Below are positions 28,994-37,099 of a stretch of 64,000 nt of DNA, piece by piece. The notes beneath the pieces were generated by a model. The model saw only the letters and a list, made by a program, of their open reading frames with translations. It was not told the DNA's origin and searched no databases. Within the stretch, counting starts at the first letter, position 1. Each line of letters begins with the position of its first letter. The stretch comes from an uncultured bacterium (GTDB taxonomy: Bacteria > Cyanobacteriota > Vampirovibrionia > Gastranaerophilales > Gastranaerophilaceae), in the NCBI GenBank assembly GCA_949292185.1, contig CASEYP010000020.1:62001-126000 (forward strand), written 5' to 3'. A program made the position numbers and the translations under genes.

Positions 28994-29014
28994 CTACCCT
29001 AAAGTTAAGGGTAG
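28994..29014 (+). promoter_or_regulatory. Hairpin overlapping the map ribosome binding site
   Basis: CTACCCT / AGGGTAG form a perfect 7-bp stem with a 7-nt loop immediately before the map ATG at 29024. The right arm is part of the only Shine-Dalgarno-like stretch (AGGGTAGGG), so folding would hide it. It could equally be an accidental repeat around an extended -10 element (TGCTACCCT). Confidence 0.35.
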
Positions 29015-29023
29015 GGAAAAATT

Positions 29024-29779
29024 ATGATTAATAGAAAATCAAGAGATGAAATTAAGAGGATGCGCCATGCAGGGCATATTGTTGCTCTTGTGCATCAAAA
29101 AATGAAAGAGGTTGTAGAACCTGGAATTTCTACAAAAGAATTAGATAATATAGCAATGCATATTATCAAAGAAAATCGTGCAATACCGACATTTTTAGGT
29201 TATGCAGGATTTCCGGCAAGTATTTGTACATCAATTAATGAGCAAGTCGTTCACGGAATTCCATCAGAGGATGTAATTTTAAAAGAGGGCGATATTATCG
29301 CTATTGATGTGGGAGCTACTTATGGCGGTATGGTTGGTGATAGTGCTTGGTCATATCGAGTAGGTAAAGTTTCAGATGAAGTTGATAAACTGATGAAGGT
29401 TACTGAAGAATCTTTATACGCCGGAATTGAACAAATGCGTCCTGGAAATGTATTGGATGATATTTCAAAAGCAATAGAAGCAGTTGCAAATCGTGAAGGT
29501 TATGGAATTGTTCGTCAATATGGTGGACACGGTGTAGGACACGAAATGCACGAAGATCCATTTTTGTTTAATTACAGCGTTGGAGATAATACTTTAATCA
29601 AACCAAATGTTGCTATTGCAATAGAACCAATGTTAAATTTGGGCGGTGATGATGTTGTTGTTTCACAAGAAGATGGTTGGACTGTTAGTACAAAAGACGG
29701 AAAACCTTCTGCTCACTTTGAACATACTGTTATCGCAACCGAAGATGGACCATTAATTACAACTCAATTAATGAAGTAG
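29024..29779 (+). CDS. map: Methionine aminopeptidase, type I
   Basis: Map removes the initiator methionine from nascent proteins and needs two divalent metals. The 251-residue protein has the type I pattern: CTSINEQVVHGIP, the two metal aspartates in AIDVGATYGGMVGDSAWSY, the histidine in GHGVGHEMHEDP, and glutamates in AIEPMLN and HFEHTV. There is no N-terminal zinc-finger or SH3 extension. It is followed 9 bp later by an RNase H-fold-like protein gene. Confidence 0.96.
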   Translation: MINRKSRDEIKRMRHAGHIVALVHQKMKEVVEPGISTKELDNIAMHIIKENRAIPTFLGYAGFPASICTSINEQVVHGIPSEDVILKEGDIIAIDVGATYGGMVGDSAWSYRVGKVSDEVDKLMKVTEESLYAGIEQMRPGNVLDDISKAIEAVANREGYGIVRQYGGHGVGHEMHEDPFLFNYSVGDNTLIKPNVAIAIEPMLNLGGDDVVVSQEDGWTVSTKDGKPSAHFEHTVIATEDGPLITTQLMK

Positions 29780-29788
29780 GAGATTTAG

Positions 29789-30448
29789 ATGAATTATTAT
29801 ATAGGTTTGTCTTTGGCATCAGGATCAAGTATGGATTCTGGAATTGCTGTTGTTGATGAGGATAATAAACTTATCCTGCTTGACAAACTTTATAAAATGA
29901 ATGATATAATTTTCTTTTTTGAAAATTTTCCATCACTTAAAAACTCTAAAATATGTGTTTCAGTACCTTCTGACAGAACGATGCTTGAGGGGAAATGGAG
30001 AATTTTGTCAAAGCCTTATCAATTGGTTTCTACAAATAAATTAATTCCAAATCGTGATAATTGGACTCAGCGTCATTCTAACAGAGGTTCTGAATATTTT
30101 AGGGAACTTAGTGAACGTGGAATTCAGGTTACTCGTTTTGATATTTATATGACAAGACAGAGTTTGCACTTGAATTCTTGTTACAAAGACAGATCCCCTG
30201 CGGATTGTAAATTTTTGCAACAGGCTTTGAAATATGAATGGGGATTTGAGGATTTGCCTGTTAATATGATTCCAATGTCTCATTTGGAAGCTATTTTGGG
30301 CGCTATGCTTGCAAAAGAATATGCTACTAATCCTGAAATGATTAATGTTATTTATAACTTTAGAGGGCTTGATGTTATCGATATAAAAGATAATCTCAAT
30401 GTTTCAACTGATGTTTATGATTTTGAAAAAACTCTTGGTGTTAAGTAA
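29789..30448 (+). CDS. Possible RNase H-fold protein (DUF429-like), unknown function
   Basis: This 219-residue soluble protein starts YIGLSLASGSSMDSGIAVVDEDNKLILLDKL, a strand-turn-strand like the opening of RNase H-fold nucleases and DUF429 proteins. It then has ICVSVPSDRTMLEG, a basic central part (RDNWTQRHSNRGSEYFRELSERG), and HLEAILGAMLAKEYAT, where an E and A-rich helix fits the C-terminal catalytic helix. The acidic residues D14/D18-like, E and D could bind metals, but I cannot confirm it. A GTAGGAG ribosome binding site and the 9-bp gap show co-transcription with map. Confidence 0.5.
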   Translation: MNYYIGLSLASGSSMDSGIAVVDEDNKLILLDKLYKMNDIIFFFENFPSLKNSKICVSVPSDRTMLEGKWRILSKPYQLVSTNKLIPNRDNWTQRHSNRGSEYFRELSERGIQVTRFDIYMTRQSLHLNSCYKDRSPADCKFLQQALKYEWGFEDLPVNMIPMSHLEAILGAMLAKEYATNPEMINVIYNFRGLDVIDIKDNLNVSTDVYDFEKTLGVK

Positions 30449-30474
30449 TATTTTGCATAATTAAGGTTATATAT

Positions 30475-30480
30475 TATAAT
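30475..30480 (+). promoter_or_regulatory. -10 element for a leaderless mRNA
   Basis: TATAAT ends exactly 7 nt before the ATG at 30488, which has no ribosome binding site. The spacing matches those at 12780-12785 and 36448-36453. Confidence 0.5.
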
Positions 30481-30487
30481 TGGTATT

Positions 30488-31696
30488 ATGATGTTTAAAG
30501 AAATTTTTGAAAATCTCAGTAGTCCTATATTGTATTATGTTGATAAATCCGGGAATTCTATATTTAGAAATTATAGCATTACGGGTTTAACAGGTTGTTT
30601 ATATAAAACTACAATACCAAAGGCTAATGCCGGTAAAGCATTGGAATATAGGTTTATGTTGGACGGGTATTTAAAATTAGCTTATATTCTTATACCTGTT
30701 ATTTTATATGTTATTTTTATCCATGTGAAATTTTCATTTTTCGGTTTGTTATTTTTTGAACTTTTATGGTTATTGTTGGTAAATGCTTGCAGGCTTTATT
30801 GTGCTTCTTTGTATAGAGATTTTCTGGTTCATACATTTGGGAAATTTGAATATGTTAAGTTTAATCCTAATATTCCACAACAGAAAAAAGATGAGTTTGC
30901 ATCATTCTTTAGGTCAAAAATAATTATTATCGGAATTGTTGTTTTATTATTTTTCCTTCCTGCATTTGTAATGCAATATACTATGAAGTTAACTCTTAAT
31001 GCAAAACGTAATTTTGCTCAAATGGTTAAACTTGCAGATGTGTATTTTTTAATTTATCCAAAATCTCAGAAAATATATGATATGCGAGCTTATGCAAAAG
31101 CTATGCAAAGAGATTATAAAGGTTCATTAAGTGATTATAAAAAAGTGCTGGATTTGTCAGGAAGTAATTTTGGCAAACAAGATTATGTAAGGTTTGCAAA
31201 CCTTTTATTTATGCAAAAGAAAGTGACAACCCCAACTGATGCTGTTGATGTATTTAATGAATATGTTACTAAAAAGGATTTATCAGTATTGGAAAATTCA
31301 CAAATGTTGTGGATTAAATCTATATTTAAGGTTGAAAATAATATTCCGGAAGGCATTATACAAGAATATAATGATTTGATCGATTCATTGGATTCAAAAG
31401 ATACAGATAATCAGTTTTATATTTCGTCTGATAAAGCATATATTTTATATTTAATGGGAGAATATGCTTCAGCTTTAGAAACTTATAATATTTTGATTTC
31501 CTATGCTCAAAGTAATTCCGAAAAATATGCAAAACAATTGAAGTCTTTGTACGCCGAAAGAGGTTTTACAAAACAACGTATGGGAGATAATGCAGGTGCA
31601 TCATTAGATTTTGCAATGTCGCAAATTCCTACTGCTGAGATATCAAGTTATGAACCTTCATATACAAATCAAGAATTTGTAGTGGATAAATTTTAA
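30488..31696 (+). CDS. Membrane protein with TPR-like C-terminal half
   Basis: This 402-residue protein has an N-terminal cytoplasmic segment, a long hydrophobic block (about 61-104: LAYILIPVILYVIFI... LLFFELLWLLLV) and another membrane span (about 139-161, IIIIGIVVLLFFLPAFVM). A soluble region with tetratricopeptide-like helices follows (YPKSQKIYDMRAYAKAMQRDYKGSLSDYKKVL, then SDKAYILYLMGEYASALETYNILI and SLYAERGFTKQRMGDNAGASLDF). TPRs normally bind partner proteins; no partner is visible. The start lacks a ribosome binding site but has TATAAT 7 nt upstream. Its 3' end overlaps the convergent tmk gene by 4 bp. Confidence 0.72.
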   Translation: MMFKEIFENLSSPILYYVDKSGNSIFRNYSITGLTGCLYKTTIPKANAGKALEYRFMLDGYLKLAYILIPVILYVIFIHVKFSFFGLLFFELLWLLLVNACRLYCASLYRDFLVHTFGKFEYVKFNPNIPQQKKDEFASFFRSKIIIIGIVVLLFFLPAFVMQYTMKLTLNAKRNFAQMVKLADVYFLIYPKSQKIYDMRAYAKAMQRDYKGSLSDYKKVLDLSGSNFGKQDYVRFANLLFMQKKVTTPTDAVDVFNEYVTKKDLSVLENSQMLWIKSIFKVENNIPEGIIQEYNDLIDSLDSKDTDNQFYISSDKAYILYLMGEYASALETYNILISYAQSNSEKYAKQLKSLYAERGFTKQRMGDNAGASLDFAMSQIPTAEISSYEPSYTNQEFVVDKF

Positions 31697-32307
31697 TTTA
31701 TATATTTATTTATAATATCTAAGACTTGTTTATGAACATCCTCAATGGACTTTGTAGAATCAACAACTTTTATTCTATCAGGTTCTTGTTTCGCAAGTTC
31801 TAAATATCCGTTCCTTACTCTGTTAAAAAATTCTATTCCGGAACTTTCCATTCTATCTTTATGGCTTCCAACTCTTTTCATCGAAGTTTCAATATCAACA
31901 TCAAAAACCAAAGTTAAATCCGGTTGTTTGCCTCCTGTTGCAAGGTTATTAAGAGTTTTGATTTGTTCAATATCCAAACCTCTTCCGTAACCTTGATATG
32001 CAACTGAGCTGTCTGTATGTCTGTCACAAAGAACAATTTTACCTTGTTTGATTGCAGGATTTACGATAACATCTACGTTTTGAGCTCTGTCAGCTAAAAA
32101 TAGAAAAGATTCACACCTATTTGAAACTTCTCCATCATAATTTAGCAGAATTTCTCTTATTTTTTCACCTAACCCTTTGCCTCCTGGTTCTCTTGTTAAA
32201 ACCACATCAAAATGTTTTTTAGTGAGATAATCTTTTAATAAATTGAGCTGTGTAGTCTTTCCACAACCGTCAGCACCTTCAAATGTTATAAATAAACCTT
32301 TTTGCAT
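31693..32307 (-). CDS. tmk: Thymidylate kinase
   Basis: Tmk phosphorylates dTMP to dTDP for DNA synthesis. The 204-residue protein has the P-loop (GADGCGKTT, residues 11-19), the TREPGG dTMP-binding motif and the DRHTDSSVAYQGYGRG LID/DR(Y/H) block. The usual DRY is DRH here, a conservative variant. The start has AAAGAGG a few bases upstream. rnpB and its terminator lie upstream on the same strand. Confidence 0.95.
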   Translation of the reverse strand: MQKGLFITFEGADGCGKTTQLNLLKDYLTKKHFDVVLTREPGGKGLGEKIREILLNYDGEVSNRCESFLFLADRAQNVDVIVNPAIKQGKIVLCDRHTDSSVAYQGYGRGLDIEQIKTLNNLATGGKQPDLTLVFDVDIETSMKRVGSHKDRMESSGIEFFNRVRNGYLELAKQEPDRIKVVDSTKSIEDVHKQVLDIINKYIN

Positions 32308-32341
32308 ACAAACCTCTTTTTGCCAAGTTTTATTATAACTT

Positions 32342-32379
32342 AAAAAAACGAACTTATGAAAATCATAAATTCGTTTTTA
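32342..32379 (-). terminator. Terminator of the RNase P RNA gene
   Basis: On the minus strand AAAAACGAATTTATGA / TCATAAGTTCGTTTTT forms a long stem with one G-T pair and ends in seven T residues, right after the rnpB 3' end. Confidence 0.82.
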
Positions 32380-32383
32380 AAAA

Positions 32384-32727
32384 AAAGCAGTCCGTAAGCC
32401 GTGTTCTGTTTATAGATAATCATCTGTCTGGTATTAGGATTGCTCCTAATCTCTAGCGATTTTTCTGAAGATGGCGAACAACCTTAACCTTCAATTCAAT
32501 CTTGCATCCGACTGGGGTTTACCTAGCTGATACCTTCCGATATCACTGGTGAAGCTCTTAACTCACCGTTGCACCATCGCCCGTAGTATAAAACCCGTTG
32601 GCAGTCTACATTTCTGTGGCACTATCCGCCGATTCACATCGCCCGGAGTTTCTCCGGCAGCCTGTTCTTGGATGCACGGACTTTCCTCACTTGAATGTTA
32701 CTTCAAGCGCGATTATCCGACTGCTTT
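32384..32727 (-). ncRNA. rnpB: RNase P RNA (class A)
   Basis: The catalytic RNA of RNase P trims the 5' leader of tRNA precursors. On the minus strand the hallmark GAGGAAAGTCC block (conserved region I) appears near the 5' end, and ACAGAACACGGCTTA (conserved region V) near the 3' end. The outer P1 helix pairs AAGCAGTC at the 5' end with GGACTGCTT at the 3' end. Length is about 344 nt. Other expected pieces include CGGAGAAACTCCGGGCGATG and GGGTAAACCCC-like segments. The 5' end directly abuts, and by P1 overlaps by 1-2 nt, the stop codon of the pseudopilin gene upstream. Confidence 0.95.
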
Positions 32728-33394
32728 AGTCATCTGTTAAACTCTTGTTGACTTTGACAGCTTCAATTGCCCATTTGTCTCCAGAGTCAATTTGGACTTT
32801 TCCGGTACCATATATTTTCATACGGAATCTGTCAAAACCTGTTTTTCTGCTAGTACAATTTCCGTCTGTACCGCTTTTAAATTCACCTGAATAAGAGTGT
32901 CCGTTACTGCAGTTTGGCTCATCACTACCGTTTACGTCTACTGTCAAATATGTAAAACCGCCATCAGTTCCGGTTGTTGTGAAGTTTGTACTTGTAAATA
33001 CCCAGTCCATACCGTCATCTGTGTTAAATACGGTTCCTGCACCTACGGCATCTTTACCAAGTTTGTCTAAAAACAATGTTCTGAATTTTGTATTTTGGTC
33101 GCCTCCGTTTATGTATGCTTCACCCCATTTTAGACAGTTAGCAGTACCAGCTCCGTCATCAAATCCGACCTTTTTATCTGTTATTGAAGATGTTTTATCA
33201 GGATAACAAGCTTCATCATTTATTAGTTCACTGACAATTGTTTGTACTGTGTAATATGCCCTTTTTGCCATAATCGTATTTTGGTTTGGTATTAAGTTGA
33301 ATATAACAGGCATTAATATCGCACAAAGAATACCAACAACTCCAAGAGCAACTAACAATTCTGTCAGTGTGAACGCATTATTTAATCTTTTCAT
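32726..33394 (-). CDS. Type II pseudopilin-like prepilin
   Basis: This 222-residue protein begins with a short basic leader and the prepilin signature: MKRLNNAFTLTELLVALG, with E at +5 after the predicted peptidase cleavage before F. A roughly 22-residue hydrophobic helix (VVGILCAILMPVIFNL) follows. The C-terminal domain is glycine and threonine rich with cysteines (CYP, NCLKWG, NCSNGH, NCTSR) that can form disulfides. Such minor pilins or pseudopilins assemble in type IV pilus or type II secretion fibres and are abundant in Gastranaerophilales. No assembly ATPase or platform protein lies nearby. Confidence 0.88.
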   Translation of the reverse strand: MKRLNNAFTLTELLVALGVVGILCAILMPVIFNLIPNQNTIMAKRAYYTVQTIVSELINDEACYPDKTSSITDKKVGFDDGAGTANCLKWGEAYINGGDQNTKFRTLFLDKLGKDAVGAGTVFNTDDGMDWVFTSTNFTTTGTDGGFTYLTVDVNGSDEPNCSNGHSYSGEFKSGTDGNCTSRKTGFDRFRMKIYGTGKVQIDSGDKWAIEAVKVNKSLTDD

Positions 33395-33663
33395 CTCAAA
33401 ATCCTCAACTCTATAAACACAGTATATTCTTAATTATACCATAGGTTCTTGTAATTTTCAACATAATGTGTTATTATGGTAGTAGTAGCAGTTTAAATAA
33501 GAGGTTCTATAATATTGCGGATTGTAAAAATTTTGTTCACATGGTAGCAAAATAATCCGTTCAGATGAGTTAATAACATATCGCACATTCTATAATGTGT
33601 ATGGAAAAATTAAACACGGATATTTGGATAAATCATTCCAAAAAGTAGTAAAGGTTAGAAACT

Positions 33664-34068
33664 ATGGTCGATAACAGATCTGCCGGTTTCTTTGGTATAG
33701 GTGGCTCTTTTAATTTTAAGAGTGGTGATATATCAGGAACGGCGGCAAAATTATCAGATGATAAAATGGGACAAGGCGGCGAGTATTTTTCACAAAGACA
33801 CGCTGAAGAAGAGCCTGCTCCTCAAACTAATCAATATATGGATCAAAGTGCTGTATTAAGAGCTACTTTGAATTCTCTTGCTATGATGAATGTTGCGAAT
33901 GTTTTGAATGCTAAAAAGCGTAAACCTGTTGTTGATGAAGAAGAAAAAATTGCGGATGATTTAAAGGAATTGTTAAGAATTAAAAAGCAACAAAATCAGT
34001 CTAAGCAAAATCAACAGCAAAATCAGGATAATGATCAAGAAAATCCTGTATTCGAAGATGATGAATAA
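33664..34068 (+). CDS. Hypothetical protein with glutamine/asparagine-rich tail
   Basis: This 134-residue protein of unknown function has no membrane segment. The N-terminus is glycine rich (SAGFFGIGGSFNFKSGD). The middle holds a short helix (QSAVLRATLNSLAMMNVANVLNA), then a charged helix (EEEKIADDLKELLRIKKQQ) and a low-complexity Q/N/D tail of about 25 residues. AAAGG lies about 9 nt before the ATG. The roughly 270-bp gap upstream holds two possible -10 hexamers (33512 and 33591 regions) and a CGGATT/AATCCG inverted repeat, so a leader may exist. No family recognised. Confidence 0.6.
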   Translation: MVDNRSAGFFGIGGSFNFKSGDISGTAAKLSDDKMGQGGEYFSQRHAEEEPAPQTNQYMDQSAVLRATLNSLAMMNVANVLNAKKRKPVVDEEEKIADDLKELLRIKKQQNQSKQNQQQNQDNDQENPVFEDDE

Positions 34069-34182
34069 GTTTTGAGTTTAGATTTTTTCTTTTTATGTAA
34101 ATTCCTTAATTTGGACTATTGAACTTTGTCGGTTTGTGTAGTTTAATGTGTTTAGGTCAGATTTACTTAGGAATAGTTGCTT

Positions 34183-35136
34183 ATGTTAGAAATTACAAAG
34201 ACACAGGAAAATGGCTCCTTGCAAAAATTGAATTTGAATGAAGCTGTTTCAGGTTCCTGGTTTAATCTGATTAATCCGACACATGAAGAAATTCAACAAG
34301 TGTCTTTGGTTTTAGGATTGGATGAAAGTTTTTTAAATAACTCATTAGACGCGGATGAGTTATCACGTATGGATTTTGAGGACGGTAATTTGCTTGTCAT
34401 CACTAACGTTCCTGTTATGGATGATGAGGGTAATTTTGATACTTTGCCGTTAGGTTTAATTTTTACTCCTGAAAGCTTTATTACGGTTTGTTCTCACGAA
34501 AATAAGATTATTAATTCGTTTAATGAAGATACTGCAAAATTCTTTGATACTCGTCATAAAGCGAATTTTATGCTTAACATTTTGTTTAGAGCTGCAAAAT
34601 TTTATTTGAGGTACTTAAATATAATAAATAAGCAAACTGAAAACATTGAAGATTCTTTGAAAAAGACAACAAACAATAAGGCTTTATTTCAGTTGATGGA
34701 AATTCAGAAATCTTTGGTATATTTTACAACAGCATTAAAAGATAATCAGCTTGTGTTGCAAAAGTTGTTGAGAATGGTTAATACTCCGGCATTACAGACA
34801 ATTTTAAAGTTTACGGAAGACGATATTGATATGTTGGAAGATGTAATCATTGAAAACAAACAGGCTGCAGAGATGGTTGAAATGCACAGAACAATTCTTG
34901 AAAGTATGATGGATTGTATGGCTTCAATTATTAATAACAACTTGAACCTTGTTATGAAATTTTTGGCTGCAATTACGATTATCATGTCTATACCTACTGT
35001 AATAGGTAGTTTCTGGGGAATGAATGTTCCTGTACCGTTTAGTCATACTCATTACGGATTTTCGATTGTAATATTAATTTCTGTTTTTGCTACTTGTATT
35101 GTGGCAATATTCTTTAATAGAAAAGGTATGTTCTAA
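34183..35136 (+). CDS. corA: CorA-family magnesium/divalent cation transporter
   Basis: CorA forms a pentameric inner-membrane Mg2+ channel. The 317-residue protein has a soluble N-terminal domain with long helices. The two C-terminal membrane helices flank the signature WGMNVPVPF, where the GMN motif forms the selectivity loop (TVIGSFWGMNVP). I use the ATG at 34183 with AGGAA 9 nt upstream; a TTG two codons earlier is too close to that site. It is followed after 3 bp by an EamA-type transporter gene. Confidence 0.9.
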   Translation: MLEITKTQENGSLQKLNLNEAVSGSWFNLINPTHEEIQQVSLVLGLDESFLNNSLDADELSRMDFEDGNLLVITNVPVMDDEGNFDTLPLGLIFTPESFITVCSHENKIINSFNEDTAKFFDTRHKANFMLNILFRAAKFYLRYLNIINKQTENIEDSLKKTTNNKALFQLMEIQKSLVYFTTALKDNQLVLQKLLRMVNTPALQTILKFTEDDIDMLEDVIIENKQAAEMVEMHRTILESMMDCMASIINNNLNLVMKFLAAITIIMSIPTVIGSFWGMNVPVPFSHTHYGFSIVILISVFATCIVAIFFNRKGMF

Positions 35137-35139
35137 TTT

Positions 35140-35991
35140 ATGTTACTTTCTATTGGCGCATTGTTGGCTAGGATTTTGTCTAATCCTATGGCAAATGTTT
35201 TGCAAAAAAAGTTGTCGCAGGATAATTCTGCTATTTTAATTAACTTGTATTCATATTTGTTTTTGAGTTTGTTTTGTACTTACCCGGCATTGCAAAACAA
35301 TTGGCATTATGGATTAAATTATTGGGGGTATGTCGCTTTAGCAGGAATTTTATGCACTTTGGGATCTATTTGCTTAATAAAAGCTTTGCAGTGTGGTGAA
35401 ATGTCCTTGTTAGGGCCTATAAATTCTTATAAATGTATAGTGGGATTGGTTTTAGGGTTTGTAATGTTGGGCGAAATACCTTCTGTTGCGGGACTTTTGG
35501 GTGTAATTTTGATAATATTTGGCAGTCGGTTTATTTTTGATACCGTTGCTGAGGGGTTTACATTCAAGCTATTTAAGCGAAAAGACGTACTTTTAAGATT
35601 TTGTGCATTAATTTTTAGCGGGTGCGAAGCTGTCGTTTTAAAAAAGATTATTTTGATGTCTTCCGTTATGGAAAGTTTTATTTTATGGTGCTTTTCGGGA
35701 TTTGTTTTTACATTAGTATTGTTATTTTTGTATCGGGTAAAATTTAGGGTCTTTAATAAAAAAGATTTTGGTGGATGCTTTGGTATTGCATTATGTTTAG
35801 GGGTTATGCAATTATCTACAAATATTGTTTTTGAGCATTTGAATGTTGGTTTATCATTGGCATTGTTTCAATTATCAAGTGTTGTGGCTGTAATTTTTGG
35901 GTATAAAGTTTTTCATGAAGCAAATATTTGGAAAAAACTTTTAGGTTCTGCAATTATGATTTTGGGCAGTTGTTTTATTTTGATAAAATAG
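35140..35991 (+). CDS. EamA/DMT-superfamily transporter
   Basis: This 283-residue protein is hydrophobic throughout, with about ten predicted membrane helices in two similar halves (the EamA duplication). The first half ends with a SLLGPINSYKCIVGLVLGFVMLGE block and the second with SLALFQLSSVVAVIFGYKVFHE; these are equivalent positions in the two repeats. Such proteins move metabolites such as amino acids or sugars out of or into the cell; the substrate is unknown. It begins 3 bp after corA and is convergent, with zero gap, with the YkgJ-type gene. Confidence 0.85.
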   Translation: MLLSIGALLARILSNPMANVLQKKLSQDNSAILINLYSYLFLSLFCTYPALQNNWHYGLNYWGYVALAGILCTLGSICLIKALQCGEMSLLGPINSYKCIVGLVLGFVMLGEIPSVAGLLGVILIIFGSRFIFDTVAEGFTFKLFKRKDVLLRFCALIFSGCEAVVLKKIILMSSVMESFILWCFSGFVFTLVLLFLYRVKFRVFNKKDFGGCFGIALCLGVMQLSTNIVFEHLNVGLSLALFQLSSVVAVIFGYKVFHEANIWKKLLGSAIMILGSCFILIK

Positions 35992-36381
35992 TTATTTAAG
36001 ATAGTCTTTGAAATTTTTTATATGAACTGTATATCCGCAGCCTTCGTGGAGTTTCCCTGGGTAGGAAATTCTTTTGGCAGGGTATTTTCTGCACATTCTT
36101 GGACGGTGTTTATAGTCTGAGCATAGACCTTCCGGGGTAACAAGTTTGCAAGCAAATATTAAGTTGCCTTGTTCATCTTTGCCTTTTATATAAAATCTTT
36201 TGTAGGTGGGGAATATGGTTTGCATTATTTTGAATTCTTTTTCGGTGTAGGTGTCAACGCTGTACATATAATTGCAGCATTTGCCGCATTTTTTACATTC
36301 CCCAGTTATTTCGTAGGTTAAGTGTTCCGGAACAAAATATGATAATGCTTCATAAATTATTGATTTTATAAGGTCTAGCAT
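35992..36381 (-). CDS. YkgJ-family cysteine-cluster protein
   Basis: This 129-residue protein has the YkgJ (CxxCxxCC) pattern: CKKCGKCCNY near residue 32, a later CKLV...LCSDY pair, and RPRMCRKYPA with a final GCGY. The family is predicted to bind zinc or an iron-sulfur cluster through about eight cysteines. The reaction is not established. It shares its 3' end with the convergent EamA transporter gene. Confidence 0.85.
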   Translation of the reverse strand: MLDLIKSIIYEALSYFVPEHLTYEITGECKKCGKCCNYMYSVDTYTEKEFKIMQTIFPTYKRFYIKGKDEQGNLIFACKLVTPEGLCSDYKHRPRMCRKYPAKRISYPGKLHEGCGYTVHIKNFKDYLK

Positions 36382-36447
36382 TCTATAAATCTATTACAAA
36401 AATACATAAAACAAAATAACATAATTTTATAATAGTTAACTTTGTTG

Positions 36448-36453
36448 TATAAT
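36448..36453 (+). promoter_or_regulatory. -10 element for a leaderless mlaD-like mRNA
   Basis: TATAAT ends 7 nt before the ATG at 36461. No ribosome binding site is present. Same spacing as at 12780 and 30475. Confidence 0.55.
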
Positions 36454-36460
36454 ATTGACT

Positions 36461-37081
36461 ATGAAAGTTTTTGGTAATATCAGAGTATATGCGTGGATTG
36501 AGTTTGTTATATGGCTCTTTATTGTTGCATTTATTGTTTTAGGGTTCAGATATTATCATTACCAAAATCAAAAACAGTATAAAAATTATCAGATCTTTAT
36601 GGAAGATGTAGATGGACTTATTGTTGGATCTCCGGTTAAGTTTTTGGGGGTTCAAATTGGGTATGTTAAAAAAATTCAGGTTTTATCTACAGATGTTTAT
36701 ATCAAATTTGTAATTACTCAGAAAAATTTGGCATTGCCGGCAGGTTCTGTGGCAACGGTTGAAGCTTCTGGACTCGGTGGTTCTAAAGCATTAGAGATTT
36801 ATCCTCCTAAAGATAATTCAAAAACTGATAAAATTATTGTTTCTAAAGATCCGACAAGATTAAGCAAAGTTATGTGGTTGTTTGATAGTATATTCAAGGA
36901 AATCGATTCTATTGTATCAACATTGGGCCATGCTGCAGGTCAGTTTGAATTTACTTCGGAAGGTAAGATTCCAAATAATGTTGTTACTCCTGTTGAAGCA
37001 ACTGAAAGTCTTAAACAGGTTGATAAATCAGTTGAAAATATTATGGAAACCAAAAATAAATTTATGGATAATTTCAGATAA
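36461..37081 (+). CDS. MlaD/Mce-domain lipid transport protein
   Basis: This 206-residue protein has an N-terminal membrane anchor (about 8-28, WIEFVIWLFIVAFIVLGF) and one Mce domain. The domain contains EDVDGLIVGSPVKFLGVQIGYVKKIQVL and a VATVEASGLGGSKALEIYPP region. The C-terminus is helical. MlaD-type proteins form periplasmic hexamers that carry phospholipids between membranes with MlaE and MlaF partners. Those partners are not adjacent, so this is an orphan. A TTG two codons upstream lies inside the 7-nt promoter gap and is rejected. Confidence 0.87.
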   Translation: MKVFGNIRVYAWIEFVIWLFIVAFIVLGFRYYHYQNQKQYKNYQIFMEDVDGLIVGSPVKFLGVQIGYVKKIQVLSTDVYIKFVITQKNLALPAGSVATVEASGLGGSKALEIYPPKDNSKTDKIIVSKDPTRLSKVMWLFDSIFKEIDSIVSTLGHAAGQFEFTSEGKIPNNVVTPVEATESLKQVDKSVENIMETKNKFMDNFR

Positions 37082-37099
37082 AAGTTTGGGGGAGAAAGT

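Noticed and set aside
32549-32740. A 63-codon plus-strand frame
   Set aside because: It lies entirely on the opposite strand of RNase P RNA, whose conserved sequence explains the open frame.
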